The position numbers and the translations under genes are program-made. Positions 52,606 to 62,279 of a stretch of 64,000 nt of DNA are shown piece after piece. Each line of letters starts with the position of its first letter. The first letter of the stretch is position 1. The DNA comes from Cohnella sp. WQ 127256 (GTDB taxonomy: Bacteria; Bacillota; Bacilli; Paenibacillales; Paenibacillaceae): NCBI RefSeq assembly GCF_024519285.1, contig NZ_JAMZCY010000011.1, forward strand, positions 186,001-250,000, in the 5' to 3' direction. The notes under the pieces were generated by a model, which did no database searches, had not been told where the DNA came from, and was given only the letters and a program-made list of their open reading frames with translations.

Positions 52606-52905
52606 ACCTGCTTCGCTTAATTTAACAAGCCTCAACGTTGTGTACTGATCTTAACAATGTTTACAACGTTAAACCATGTGACGATTCCAAGTATATCCGA
52701 TTTTAGCTCTCTATTCGAGTCAGCATAATCAATTGGGTGTAACCCTAGAGCTATGGGCGGGTTGTTCATTTTCTATTACCGAACAATTGTACTATAATAT
52801 GAAAGCCTACCAGCTTATTCATACAAAATAATGAACAAAGAAACCTTTCTTAGTCTTTTCCGTACTATAATAGATTGGCACAAACTATGTAGAAGAGGGT
52901 TTTTC

Positions 52906-53925
52906 ATGGGGATGATACGTGATTTCTTGGCTTTACCAATGGTTAGAAGAATAGTTGTCCTACTCTTGTTTGTGTTATTGCTGTTCAGCTTAAGACATAT
53001 GTTAAATATGATTCTTCTGTTATTCCTCGTTACCTATGTCATGAGTAGTCTTACAGGTTATTTGACGAGAAAGATTAGCAAGCTGTTTCCTATACATCCG
53101 AATGCAGTCGCTCTTCTGATCTACGTCATCATAATCGCGGCAATGGTTGTTGGCATCTCAAATTACGTCCCCAAGATCATCAATCAGGTCGTAGAAATGG
53201 TTAACAACATTTTACGATTCCTTAACTCCAATCAAGATGACGAAGTCGTCAACAAGCTATCCGAAGCCTTAAATAAAATAGAGTACAAAACGTATGTGGA
53301 TCAATCTCTGCTCTATATTACTAAGCTAGGAAAATGGCTGGAGATCATATTAATCGTCATTATTCTCAGCTTGTTCTTCCTACTCCAGAAAACGAAGGTA
53401 CTCCAGTTTACGCGTAAATTCAAGACAAGCAAGATTAGTTGGATCTACGACGAATTGGAATACTTCAGTCAGAAGTTCGTAGCATCTTTCGGTAAAGTCA
53501 TTGAAGTGCAATTAATTATAGCAGTAATCAACACCATATTGACTATGCTTGGACTGTGGATTCTCGGATTCCCTTACTTGTTCGCATTAGGCGTGATGGT
53601 TCTCATTCTCAGTCTAATCCCTGTGGCGGGCGTGATGCTGAGCTTTATCCCTATCAGTCTCATCGGTTACCAAACAGGCGGATGGACACTCGTGATATGG
53701 ACGGTCGTCATGATTATTGTGATCCATGCCGTAGAGACGTATTTGCTGAATCCTCGTCTTATGGCATCCAAAACTGAGCTTCCTATGTTCTACACCTTCG
53801 TTATTCTCGTGTTCTCCCAGCACTACTTCGGGATATGGGGTTTGATTATTGGGATTCCGATCTTCATGTTCCTGATGGACATTCTAGATGTTCATCCATC
53901 GGATAATATGGCTGAGAAACCTTAA
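52906..53925 (+). CDS. AI-2E family transporter
   Basis: 339 residues from the ATG at 52906 (AGAGGG upstream); a longer frame to 52831 has no site. Seven to eight membrane helices with the family pattern of a long cytoplasmic central segment and a C-terminal block (LIPVAGVMLSFIPI, WGLIIGIPIFMF). The family covers AI-2 exporter TqsA but also sodium/proton antiporters, so the substrate is open. Confidence 0.88.
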   Translation: MGMIRDFLALPMVRRIVVLLLFVLLLFSLRHMLNMILLLFLVTYVMSSLTGYLTRKISKLFPIHPNAVALLIYVIIIAAMVVGISNYVPKIINQVVEMVNNILRFLNSNQDDEVVNKLSEALNKIEYKTYVDQSLLYITKLGKWLEIILIVIILSLFFLLQKTKVLQFTRKFKTSKISWIYDELEYFSQKFVASFGKVIEVQLIIAVINTILTMLGLWILGFPYLFALGVMVLILSLIPVAGVMLSFIPISLIGYQTGGWTLVIWTVVMIIVIHAVETYLLNPRLMASKTELPMFYTFVILVFSQHYFGIWGLIIGIPIFMFLMDILDVHPSDNMAEKP

Positions 53926-53937
53926 TTAAACAAAATG

Positions 53938-53993
53938 AAAAACTGTTCTCGCAAGTCATCCTTGTTCATGGATAACTGCGGAACAGTTTTTTT
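53938..53993. terminator. bidirectional terminator
   Basis: AAAAACTGTTC/GAACAGTTTTTTT stem with further pairing GCA/TGC and TCC/GGA inside; between converging genes. Confidence 0.85.
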
Positions 53994-54014
53994 CATTACA
54001 CTTGCAGCTATGAC

Positions 54015-56918
54015 CTACAACGTTTGACTGACTCCCCTACAGTCATCAGTAATCGTCAATGTACCGTCTTCATTAAACTTAAGCTGCCAACTCCGGTCAC
54101 CATGAGTCACGTAAACTTTATCGTCGTCTTTATCTCCTAACATAACCCGAGGAGCTGACGATTGTATTTCGTCCGCAGAAATGTAAAATGCGTTCATCGG
54201 CCTTAACCCACAATGAAAGGCAAACTCAGTCGTACAATATTGTCCTGATGCCATATCCGCATCCCTTTCCGTCTCCACCATTAGCCTCTCCGAAGTTAAG
54301 GGGACGATTGAGAGCCTACATTGTCCGATTACAGCATTAACGACGGATTCATCCGATCCGATCCCATGATCACCTGCCACGTGAAAGCGAACAACTTGTG
54401 GCATATCCGAAACACACTTATCTACGACAATGAACGAGGTTGGTGCCAGCCTGATGATCGTCCGTTCATGCTCTAGTGGACGCCTCATGGGGTAAGCTAA
54501 CCTATTCGCCGGCATAAAGAACATGTGGATAGGATCATACGCCGTGGCGTATGGAAACACAGCAGATTGATCATGAGCTGCGATCCATCCTCGGTTAAAC
54601 CTAAAGAAATAATTCATTGGCTCAATATCGCGTAACGTCCACCGACTTTGTCCGCGATGCCCAAGCTTCTTCTCTGGATCCTTCTGTACTTTACTGAACG
54701 CCGAGTCTAAGATCAGAGCGTGTCCCTTAGCATAGAAATGAATGCTTCCCTCATCGTTATGATGATGTCCCCATGCACTTCCACTGCGAAGTGCAAGCAG
54801 GCACTCCTGGTCATTGTCATCTTGGGAGCGGAACATATAGCCCAGTCCCTGAACATATTCATCTATCCACGGGAATGCTTGCTCCAATACACACAGCTCC
54901 CGTGTTCCGTTCATCTCCCGATATGCCCAAGCTAATCTTCCTGCCAGCTCTGAGTCGTGCGGTTTAATGGCCATGGCATATTCCCCATACTGGGTTCGGT
55001 ATAACGTTGTTTCAGGAAAATGATCTCCAAAGGCCACCATATTCCTTGCGTTATCATTTTCGGCATACCGAGGAGTAAATTGACGTATAGAAGACCCCAG
55101 CAGCTTGTGGAATGTGGGATTAGCAAACTCATCCTCAGCTCCGTCATCTCGTCTACGAAGTAGCAGCGGCAGCAATGTATATAGAACATGGTTGTAATAC
55201 GTATGGCTTTCTTCCCACAGCCCACTATCGGGATACATGTGAAATTGCATCTGTAGCTGCCACATGTCTACGAATTTTTCTTTCCATGCAGAAGCCATAG
55301 GATGCTCAGGAAATATTTGCGCTGCCGTTGCGAACACATTAATAATATCCGTATAGAAATTTTGATTCGACATTCCCGTCATCGTCGGCTCCACCGTATC
55401 CATATCCCCGATCGGACGCATCGTCGACAAGCCTGGATAGTAATGATCAGAAGCAAACAAATAAGCCAGGAAGAGTAATCTGCTGCTACATCTTTCTCGA
55501 TCCTCCGACGACCACGAGCCTTCTTCTACGGTATGCTCTAGCAGAAACATACAAGGGGCTATCATTCTCCCAATCACACAATTCACGTGAGATGCACCGG
55601 CCCCGTTCCAGAAGCCTTGAGTCATATCTAAGGTGTAGTCAAGCATGTGAGTTATGCGATCCTCGCCGCAGCTTCCTGAGAAACGGTTTAAGAAATGAGA
55701 CTCCAGCACGTGATTCGGATATTTGAAAGGGGCAGCTTCCATTCTCTTTCCTAATTCCGAAGCTGTAGATGCGGAAAGCTCCATCCGAGTTATTTCCTCG
55801 AGTGTGACGACTCCCCGTCGAGTGTGTAATCGACGAAGCCCACCGCTTTGAACGAAGGCTCTATCCGCAATAACGAGAGCGGACCGTCGATGGCCGCTCA
55901 CGATCCAGCTTTCCACGTTCACATGAGGAATGCTAATGCTGTCCCCTCTAGCCAAAATCCGTTCAGGATGGTCCGTCCAATCTGCCTTAACATCCCAAGG
56001 TGTATCCTTACGTGTTCGCGGATCGTTCCGCTCCCATCTACGTATCCATAGCTCCGCATGATTTTGCCGATTGCCGTGCCAAGCTCCTCCGTTTATGCTA
56101 ACGAACCCGATCGTGTCATCTCCTTGCTCGAAGCCTAATGCATAACCGTCCGACAGGTCGTGCAGTTGAGAATATTGATTCCACGATGCTAATCTCGCTA
56201 GCCTTCGATCAAAACGGTTATGTAGCGGCACAGAAGTGCAGCCCTCCGCAGAATTTAGAACCCAAGCTTCGGCTGGCAGATCACTGCCGGCAAAGTCCCA
56301 TACAAGCTGGGCTCCAGGCTCCGTATCGAATGTCTCCTCGATACGAGCGAATACTTGCCCAGAATCCAAGGTTATTACAGCCTCATACGATCCTCCATCA
56401 GCCCATTCTGCTCGATATTCATAGACGGTACGAAGCGGTCCATGCTCCCTGATTGTTCCTTCGCATCCTGTAGGGGCATTGCGAGTATCCAAGTATGTGC
56501 AACCTCTCCATAGGCCACCACACCTCTGCATCCGATAGATGGGTCCAGGAACATGAGCGCTAGCGCTAATGGGATGCTTGCCCAACGGAACTTCTAGTGA
56601 AAGCTTGCCATTGGAGAGCAATGCCCGATCATCTGTCTTTTCAATCGTATTCCGCTGATCTGAGAGTGGAATATATCCTTCTGGTGCTGGGATCAGACTC
56701 AACTCCTCATAAGGCTGCACCTGAAGCTCTAAGTAAATCCGATCTCCTGAATGAGCGGATTGGTACGCATAAGAGTTCCCGCTATTCTCATCTAACAGAT
56801 ATCCAAATGCCGTCAGATCCGCAACTGATAACTCTATCTCAACGATTTGCAGCTCATGGTCGAAGCCAAGCGTTTCTCGCCATTCAATCCTAAGTGGTTG
56901 TTCGATTACCTTAATCAG
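54015..56918 (-). CDS. heparinase II/III-like polysaccharide lyase
   Basis: 967 residues if it starts at CTG 56918, which has GGAGG nine bases upstream (inside the end of the kinase gene). That N-terminus (IKVIEQPLRIEWRET, then a beta-rich stretch) is continuous with the rest. The first conventional start, GTG 56720, would drop about 66 residues. Regions: N-terminal beta-sandwich, central alpha/alpha toroid (about 400-650), and the C-terminal heparinase II/III beta-domain with HHHNDEGSIHFYAKG, whose His and Asn/Asp fit the lyase metal and catalytic sites. No signal peptide, so cytoplasmic action on imported uronate oligosaccharides (alginate-, heparin- or ulvan-like) is likely. Confidence 0.8.
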   Translation of the reverse strand: MIKVIEQPLRIEWRETLGFDHELQIVEIELSVADLTAFGYLLDENSGNSYAYQSAHSGDRIYLELQVQPYEELSLIPAPEGYIPLSDQRNTIEKTDDRALLSNGKLSLEVPLGKHPISASAHVPGPIYRMQRCGGLWRGCTYLDTRNAPTGCEGTIREHGPLRTVYEYRAEWADGGSYEAVITLDSGQVFARIEETFDTEPGAQLVWDFAGSDLPAEAWVLNSAEGCTSVPLHNRFDRRLARLASWNQYSQLHDLSDGYALGFEQGDDTIGFVSINGGAWHGNRQNHAELWIRRWERNDPRTRKDTPWDVKADWTDHPERILARGDSISIPHVNVESWIVSGHRRSALVIADRAFVQSGGLRRLHTRRGVVTLEEITRMELSASTASELGKRMEAAPFKYPNHVLESHFLNRFSGSCGEDRITHMLDYTLDMTQGFWNGAGASHVNCVIGRMIAPCMFLLEHTVEEGSWSSEDRERCSSRLLFLAYLFASDHYYPGLSTMRPIGDMDTVEPTMTGMSNQNFYTDIINVFATAAQIFPEHPMASAWKEKFVDMWQLQMQFHMYPDSGLWEESHTYYNHVLYTLLPLLLRRRDDGAEDEFANPTFHKLLGSSIRQFTPRYAENDNARNMVAFGDHFPETTLYRTQYGEYAMAIKPHDSELAGRLAWAYREMNGTRELCVLEQAFPWIDEYVQGLGYMFRSQDDNDQECLLALRSGSAWGHHHNDEGSIHFYAKGHALILDSAFSKVQKDPEKKLGHRGQSRWTLRDIEPMNYFFRFNRGWIAAHDQSAVFPYATAYDPIHMFFMPANRLAYPMRRPLEHERTIIRLAPTSFIVVDKCVSDMPQVVRFHVAGDHGIGSDESVVNAVIGQCRLSIVPLTSERLMVETERDADMASGQYCTTEFAFHCGLRPMNAFYISADEIQSSAPRVMLGDKDDDKVYVTHGDRSWQLKFNEDGTLTITDDCRGVSQTL

Positions 56919-58735
56919 GGATGTTCACCTCCGTTTTTACGGGCCGGCAGCTTGATAACCACCTTCGTTCCGACCCCTTCCTCCGATTCGAAATACAGCC
57001 CGTAATCTCCGCCATATTTAAGTCGAATTCGTTCATTTACATTTTTGATTCCATAAGAATCGGACAGTTCAAGCGATCGCCCCATCCGGAAATAATCATT
57101 AATTTCATCGAGTCTCTCACGGGTAATACCGATACCATCGTCGATCACGATAATTTGTATCCCATCTCCTACCCTTTTGCCCATAACAGTCACAATCCCA
57201 TCATGATCCTTTGGAAAAATACCATGGTGCAGCGAGTTTTCTACTAGGGGCTGGAGAATCAGCTTCAAGCATGGCTCGTCATAAATATCCGGATCTACAT
57301 CGAACTCATATCGGAACTTCTCCCCGTAACGCATCTTAACGATAGACAAATAATTTTCCGCATGAGCAAGCTCATCGCGAACTCTCACGATGTCCATACC
57401 ACGAGACAAACTTAGCCGATAATATCGTCCTAATCTGGAAATAATGTGCGTCACTCCGTCGTAATCTCGACTTTCCGCCAGCCAAATAACCGATTCCAAC
57501 GTGTTGTATAGAAAGTGAGGATTAATATTTGCTTGGAGTGCCTTAATCTCCGACTCTCTTTCCTTTTGATGGCTTTCCTTGAGCTGGCTCATTAATTCGT
57601 TAATTCTACTAATCATTTTGTTAAAGGTTAGGCTTAAGAGACCGATCTCGTCCTTACTATGAATATCCATTTGAACTTCTAGATTTCCGCCTTTGACCTG
57701 CTGCATCTTAGTCGTAAGTTTACGAATCGGTTTCGTAATCGAGAATGCTAGCAACCAAGCGGCTAATACGGATACGAATAAAAGCCCCAGTACGACAAGC
57801 CTCACACCCTTGACGATCCGGTTCTTATCCTTCAGCATTTCATCCACGGGTACAATGCCAATCGTTGTCCAGCCAACATCGTCCAGGCTGTGGAATACGA
57901 ACAAGCTGGAGTTCCCTTTATAATCCGCGTTAAAGCTACCATCTTTCCCCTTGCTCGCCGCGGCCAACAAAGCCTCCTCAGCAGGATGCCCTACTGCTTT
58001 GCGATCCGTTCCCGTGATGACGTTACCTGTTTGGTCGAGCACATAGAACTCTGTATTCGCCGGAGTATGGATATTATCAAACAGCTCATACAAGGTTTGC
58101 TCTCTCACATTAATAACGAGAGTCGACGAATAATTAACATTAACGTCATACAAATCCCTTACGAGCTTAAGGACATTACCGCTAGGATCCTTGACGCTGT
58201 CATAGTCGATTGGATGTGTCGGAATCCATACGATACCCCGTGTGAAAAACTCCTCCGCGTACTTGTAATACTCATCAATGTAGTCCGTCACGCCCGAGCT
58301 ATAATAATCGAAATCCGCCGAGGGCAGAAATTGCTTCGTCCGACTGTTAACCAAGATGACCGACAGAATCCCTGGATCAGATAGTGCGTATTTGTTAATA
58401 ACCGGTTTAATTTCATTATCCAGAAAAGTCTCATCCCCCTGCCATTGATCGGAAAGGGGCAGCAAGGAGAGAATCGTTGGATCATTAAAGATGAGCTGAG
58501 AAGTATTAACGTACATCCCGATTCGTTGATCAATTAATTTATTCGTCTGCTCAAGAATATTGTTTAATTCCTGCTTCGCCTTGTTCTCCATCGTATCGGA
58601 AAATATTTTCAGAGAGTAGATCAGCGAGACGATTAAGGTTAGCACCATGACGGTAGCCGTAATGACGAATATTCGAAAATATAAGCTGGATCCTCGCAGA
58701 GCGGCGGGCAACCTTCCTACTATTCTGCTTATCAT
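56915..58735 (-). CDS. YesM-type sensor histidine kinase
   Basis: 606 residues. Helix 1 at about 20-45, an extracellular sensor of about 240 residues, helix 2 (LVVLGLLFVSVLAAWLLAFSI), HAMP, His_kinase motif INPHFLYNTLESV, HATPase VENSLHHG and GIKNVNERI. It follows the response regulator by 6 bp and its stop codon overlaps the lyase start. Unlike the other two systems in this window, the regulator gene precedes the kinase gene. Confidence 0.92.
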   Translation of the reverse strand: MISRIVGRLPAALRGSSLYFRIFVITATVMVLTLIVSLIYSLKIFSDTMENKAKQELNNILEQTNKLIDQRIGMYVNTSQLIFNDPTILSLLPLSDQWQGDETFLDNEIKPVINKYALSDPGILSVILVNSRTKQFLPSADFDYYSSGVTDYIDEYYKYAEEFFTRGIVWIPTHPIDYDSVKDPSGNVLKLVRDLYDVNVNYSSTLVINVREQTLYELFDNIHTPANTEFYVLDQTGNVITGTDRKAVGHPAEEALLAAASKGKDGSFNADYKGNSSLFVFHSLDDVGWTTIGIVPVDEMLKDKNRIVKGVRLVVLGLLFVSVLAAWLLAFSITKPIRKLTTKMQQVKGGNLEVQMDIHSKDEIGLLSLTFNKMISRINELMSQLKESHQKERESEIKALQANINPHFLYNTLESVIWLAESRDYDGVTHIISRLGRYYRLSLSRGMDIVRVRDELAHAENYLSIVKMRYGEKFRYEFDVDPDIYDEPCLKLILQPLVENSLHHGIFPKDHDGIVTVMGKRVGDGIQIIVIDDGIGITRERLDEINDYFRMGRSLELSDSYGIKNVNERIRLKYGGDYGLYFESEEGVGTKVVIKLPARKNGGEHP

Positions 58736-58741
58736 CGGCGC

Positions 58742-60346
58742 CTACCTAAAGTCGCGGAAATCAGATGGATTAACTCCGGTATGCTTTTTGAACAAGGTGC
58801 TGAAGTAGAACGGATCCCGGTAGCCGACCCTGTAAGCGATCTCATTTACTCGTAAAGCCGTTTCGCGTAGATCACGCTTCGCTTGTTCCAGACGCGTCTT
58901 GGTCACATAATCGGTAAACGTGCTGCCGATCTCTTTCTTAAATAGCTTGCTGAAGTAAGTCGGATTCATATCCATCTGCTCGCTCAGTACATTTATAGAC
59001 AAATCCTCTTGATGATAATTCAAACGAATGTAATCCACCGCCTGCTCGATGACCCGTTTCTTCCTGTCACCACGCTTATCAAGAATGAACCTCGACAGAT
59101 CTAAGAATAAAGCTTCCAGCTCACGTTTCAGATCATCCATCGTCTTCGCCGAGACAATAAAAGCGTAAGGATTATATTCCTTAGCATAAATATCCTTCAG
59201 ACGTGTACCGGAAGAGACAGCAGCGGTCAAGACGCTAACCAGGAATTCTGTCATATACACCTTAACGTCGGAATGTCCTATGCTTTGAATTCCTTTCAAC
59301 CATTCAAATAGTCGATTAAGCTCGCTGCGAATGAGATCCTCTTGGCCTGTTCGAATGGCCGAAATGATCTTATCCGTATATTCATCCGGGACTCCCACCC
59401 AGGATTGTTGCGTATGCAAATGAATCCAATCATAAGGAACTATACTATCCTCACCGACTAAGAAGCGGTAATCCATCGCTTCAAGCGCTTCTTGATACGA
59501 TTGCGTAACTTCAGTAAGCTGCTCCTTTAATCCACCAAGGCACACGGATACGGTCAGCTCAAACGCTTGTCGTGCTTGCTCCCGAATTCGTTCAGCGAAG
59601 GCAAATAGCTGGTTTGCATCCACTACCCCAGACATAACAGCTACGATCTCTCGCGTCTTGCCTTGGAATGCGACTCCGTTACCCGATTCTTTCATCCACT
59701 GCGACATTTCCTCCAGAAGCAGCACCGATAACATATCCGTCTGGTTACTTACGCTCATCTGAGGAAATGTCCGTTCTACCTCATCGATCACCGTGATAAT
59801 GACCGCATGCTGCCCTTCTGCCGGTTCAATATCAACAAGCTGAAGCTTGCTGAGAATATCATCTCCGAGCAATCTTCCTGACACCCAGTCGTTTAAGTAG
59901 CGGTCTCTTAGCAATGGTAAGCTTCGCTGTAATCGATCCAAAGTAACATTCATCTGCCGCTCTACCTGACGCATCGAGTCGACTTCATCCTTCGCCTGTA
60001 CAACCGCCTCTTCTAGCTCTGGGCGGGTAAACGGCTTAAGCAAGTATTTCATGACGGACAGCTCCAGCGCCTGCTGGGCAAATTCAAATTCTTCATACCC
60101 GGACAATATAATGATTCTGATGTTGGGATATCGCAATCTCGCTGCTCTACTCAGTTCAATTCCATCCATTCTAGGCATACGGATATCGGTGACAAGAATA
60201 TCAACAGGTTCATTCTCCAGAATTCGAAGTGCGGCAAGTCCGTTCTCCACAACTCCCACAACATCGATACCGTATTTGCACCAATCGATATGATTGCGAA
60301 TGCCTTCCCGAATGAGTGCTTCGTCATCTGCGATGAGTAGCTTCAT
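58742..60346 (-). CDS. YesN-type response regulator, AraC family
   Basis: 534 residues from the ATG at 60346 (GGGGGATGG upstream). Receiver domain MKLLIADDEALIREG with phospho-acceptor in LVTDIRMPRMDG, a ~270-residue linker, and the C-terminal AraC domain (LSINVLSEQMDMNPTYFSK, VGYRDPFYFSTLFKK). Inserted between the permease and kinase genes, so sensor and importer form one transcript. Confidence 0.92.
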   Translation of the reverse strand: MKLLIADDEALIREGIRNHIDWCKYGIDVVGVVENGLAALRILENEPVDILVTDIRMPRMDGIELSRAARLRYPNIRIIILSGYEEFEFAQQALELSVMKYLLKPFTRPELEEAVVQAKDEVDSMRQVERQMNVTLDRLQRSLPLLRDRYLNDWVSGRLLGDDILSKLQLVDIEPAEGQHAVIITVIDEVERTFPQMSVSNQTDMLSVLLLEEMSQWMKESGNGVAFQGKTREIVAVMSGVVDANQLFAFAERIREQARQAFELTVSVCLGGLKEQLTEVTQSYQEALEAMDYRFLVGEDSIVPYDWIHLHTQQSWVGVPDEYTDKIISAIRTGQEDLIRSELNRLFEWLKGIQSIGHSDVKVYMTEFLVSVLTAAVSSGTRLKDIYAKEYNPYAFIVSAKTMDDLKRELEALFLDLSRFILDKRGDRKKRVIEQAVDYIRLNYHQEDLSINVLSEQMDMNPTYFSKLFKKEIGSTFTDYVTKTRLEQAKRDLRETALRVNEIAYRVGYRDPFYFSTLFKKHTGVNPSDFRDFR

Positions 60347-60375
60347 GCTTCCATCCCCCAACGTTATCGTTTCTA

Positions 60376-61257
60376 CTACTTTTCGCTAGAGGACAGCACA
60401 AAATCCTGCATCAAATACTTCTGACTTACAAAATATAGAATAATCGGTACGATAGCCATCACGAACGCAGCACTCATGACATAGGACCATTGCACATAAT
60501 ATACATGTGAGAAAATAGTTATGGCTACGGATATCGTTCGACTAAATGGATCGTTACCCACATACATGAGTGGACCGAAAAAATCAGACCAATGGCCGTT
60601 CACCTGTTGAATGAGGATGAGGATAAGAGGTGCTCTTATATTCGGCAGCACGATTTTCCATAAAATCATAAAGCTCCCCGCTCCGTCGATCTTAGCTGAT
60701 TCGAATAGGCTTATACTCAAGGTCAGCATAAATTGGCGGAGTAGAAATACAGTCGCTGGACCTCCACCTAGAGCAGGGATCAGCAGGGGCCAATAGGTTC
60801 CGGTCCAGCCCCAATTCGCGAACATAACGTAGTTGGGAATGAACATGACCGTAGAGGGAATCATCATCGTAGCTAGCAAGAAGAAGAACAGCTTATCTCT
60901 GAGCGGAAAGCGGAAATACGAGAAGCCGTACGCAACTAGAACTGACGATACGAGGAAAAATACAGTCCCGACTACGGTGTAATATACGGTATTGCTTAGC
61001 GCCGGCAAAAATTTGAAATCCTCTTGAGTTAGTGCATCCCAGTAATTTTTCCATAGAAACTGTTGAAACCATTTTCCTGCGAGAGTGAATGTATCACTTT
61101 GTAAGGAAGCGCTGATCATCCAGAGAAATGGAATCATGAACACGCAGGAGAACACGATCGTGATCGTATATAGAACGATGCGGTTTACTGCTAGTCTCGG
61201 TGACACCTTCCTGTTCTTAAACAGCATTCCAGTTATGCCGATATTGGGTTGGGCCAT
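60376..61257 (-). CDS. sugar ABC transporter permease, MalG type
   Basis: 293 residues and six membrane helices. EAA loop LFESAKIDGAGSFMILWKIVLP (motif ESAKIDGAG). It starts 3 bp after the partner permease. Carries oligosaccharides across the membrane with a shared ATPase. Confidence 0.92.
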   Translation of the reverse strand: MAQPNIGITGMLFKNRKVSPRLAVNRIVLYTITIVFSCVFMIPFLWMISASLQSDTFTLAGKWFQQFLWKNYWDALTQEDFKFLPALSNTVYYTVVGTVFFLVSSVLVAYGFSYFRFPLRDKLFFFLLATMMIPSTVMFIPNYVMFANWGWTGTYWPLLIPALGGGPATVFLLRQFMLTLSISLFESAKIDGAGSFMILWKIVLPNIRAPLILILIQQVNGHWSDFFGPLMYVGNDPFSRTISVAITIFSHVYYVQWSYVMSAAFVMAIVPIILYFVSQKYLMQDFVLSSSEK

Positions 61258-61260
61258 GCT

Positions 61261-62178
61261 TCAACGCCCTTTCATGTTTTCGTAATAGACCCATGCTCGC
61301 GAAGAACGGAGTACCAATGCAGCGAATATTGCAATGATAATGAACAGTACCCATGATATCGCTGATGCATAGCCGAATTGATAGTCGACGAAAGCAGATT
61401 TATACAGCTTCAGGAAGATAAAGAAGGTTGCACCGTTAGGACCACCCCATGTCGGTAAATCATTCGTATTACTCGTCAGTACATACGCCTGTTCGAAGGC
61501 TTGTAAATTCGCAATAACACTCGTCACAAGGTTAAACAAAATGATAGGAGAGATCATCGGAATCGTAATTTTAATAAACCGGACCCATGAACCCGCTCCA
61601 TCGATCTTAGCTGATTCGTACAAGATGCTCGGAATCCCCTGCAGCGCTCCAAGGTACAAAATAATGCCAGTTCCCGCTGCAAAGCAGTTCATTATGACGA
61701 AGGAGGGCAATACAGTGGACGTGTTTTCCAGCCAATGGAACGGCTCGGCTCCGAACATTCCAATAAATCGATTTAATATTCCACCCTCGGAAAACACAAG
61801 GCGCCATAACACAGCACTTGCTACACCCGGTATGACCGCTGGCAAATAAAACATCGTACGCCAGAGCGACAACCCCTTCAGCTTCTGGTTTAGCAGCACG
61901 GAGAAGAATAATGCCGTCAGCAGTGTCGCCGGAACGTTAAGTAAAGCAAACTTGAACGTGACCACAATCGAAGAGATCGTCTCAGGATCATTAAAAATTA
62001 AGCTTTTATAGTTTTGAAAGCCTACCCATTTAGGTGCACTCAATACGTCATATTCAGTCAAAGAATAATAGATAGACATGAAGAAGGGGCGAATAAAGAA
62101 CATCGAGCAGCCTAGTATCCACGGCATAATGAACAGGAAGCCGATCGCTGCTTCTTTTCGAGACATTTTCCATTTCAT
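61261..62178 (-). CDS. sugar ABC transporter permease, UgpA/MalF type
   Basis: 305 residues from the ATG at 62178 (AAGGAAGG seven bases upstream). In-frame starts at 62202 and 62247 are possible but lack sites. Six membrane helices; EAA loop LYESAKIDGAGSWVRFIKITIP (motif ESAKIDGAG). It follows the binding-protein gene after about 100 bp. Confidence 0.9.
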   Translation of the reverse strand: MKWKMSRKEAAIGFLFIMPWILGCSMFFIRPFFMSIYYSLTEYDVLSAPKWVGFQNYKSLIFNDPETISSIVVTFKFALLNVPATLLTALFFSVLLNQKLKGLSLWRTMFYLPAVIPGVASAVLWRLVFSEGGILNRFIGMFGAEPFHWLENTSTVLPSFVIMNCFAAGTGIILYLGALQGIPSILYESAKIDGAGSWVRFIKITIPMISPIILFNLVTSVIANLQAFEQAYVLTSNTNDLPTWGGPNGATFFIFLKLYKSAFVDYQFGYASAISWVLFIIIAIFAALVLRSSRAWVYYENMKGR

Positions 62179-62279
62179 AGGCGAGCCTTCCTTCAGCTTC
62201 ATATCGGCTTGGGGGGATTTAGTAGAACGAGTCAACCGTCCCCCCAAACTCAGATATAAAATAATTAACTTTTATTTAC

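Noticed and set aside
52906..53925. Assignment as a quorum-signal (AI-2) exporter
   Set aside because: The AI-2E family includes ion antiporters, and nothing nearby (no lsr or luxS genes) supports AI-2 transport.
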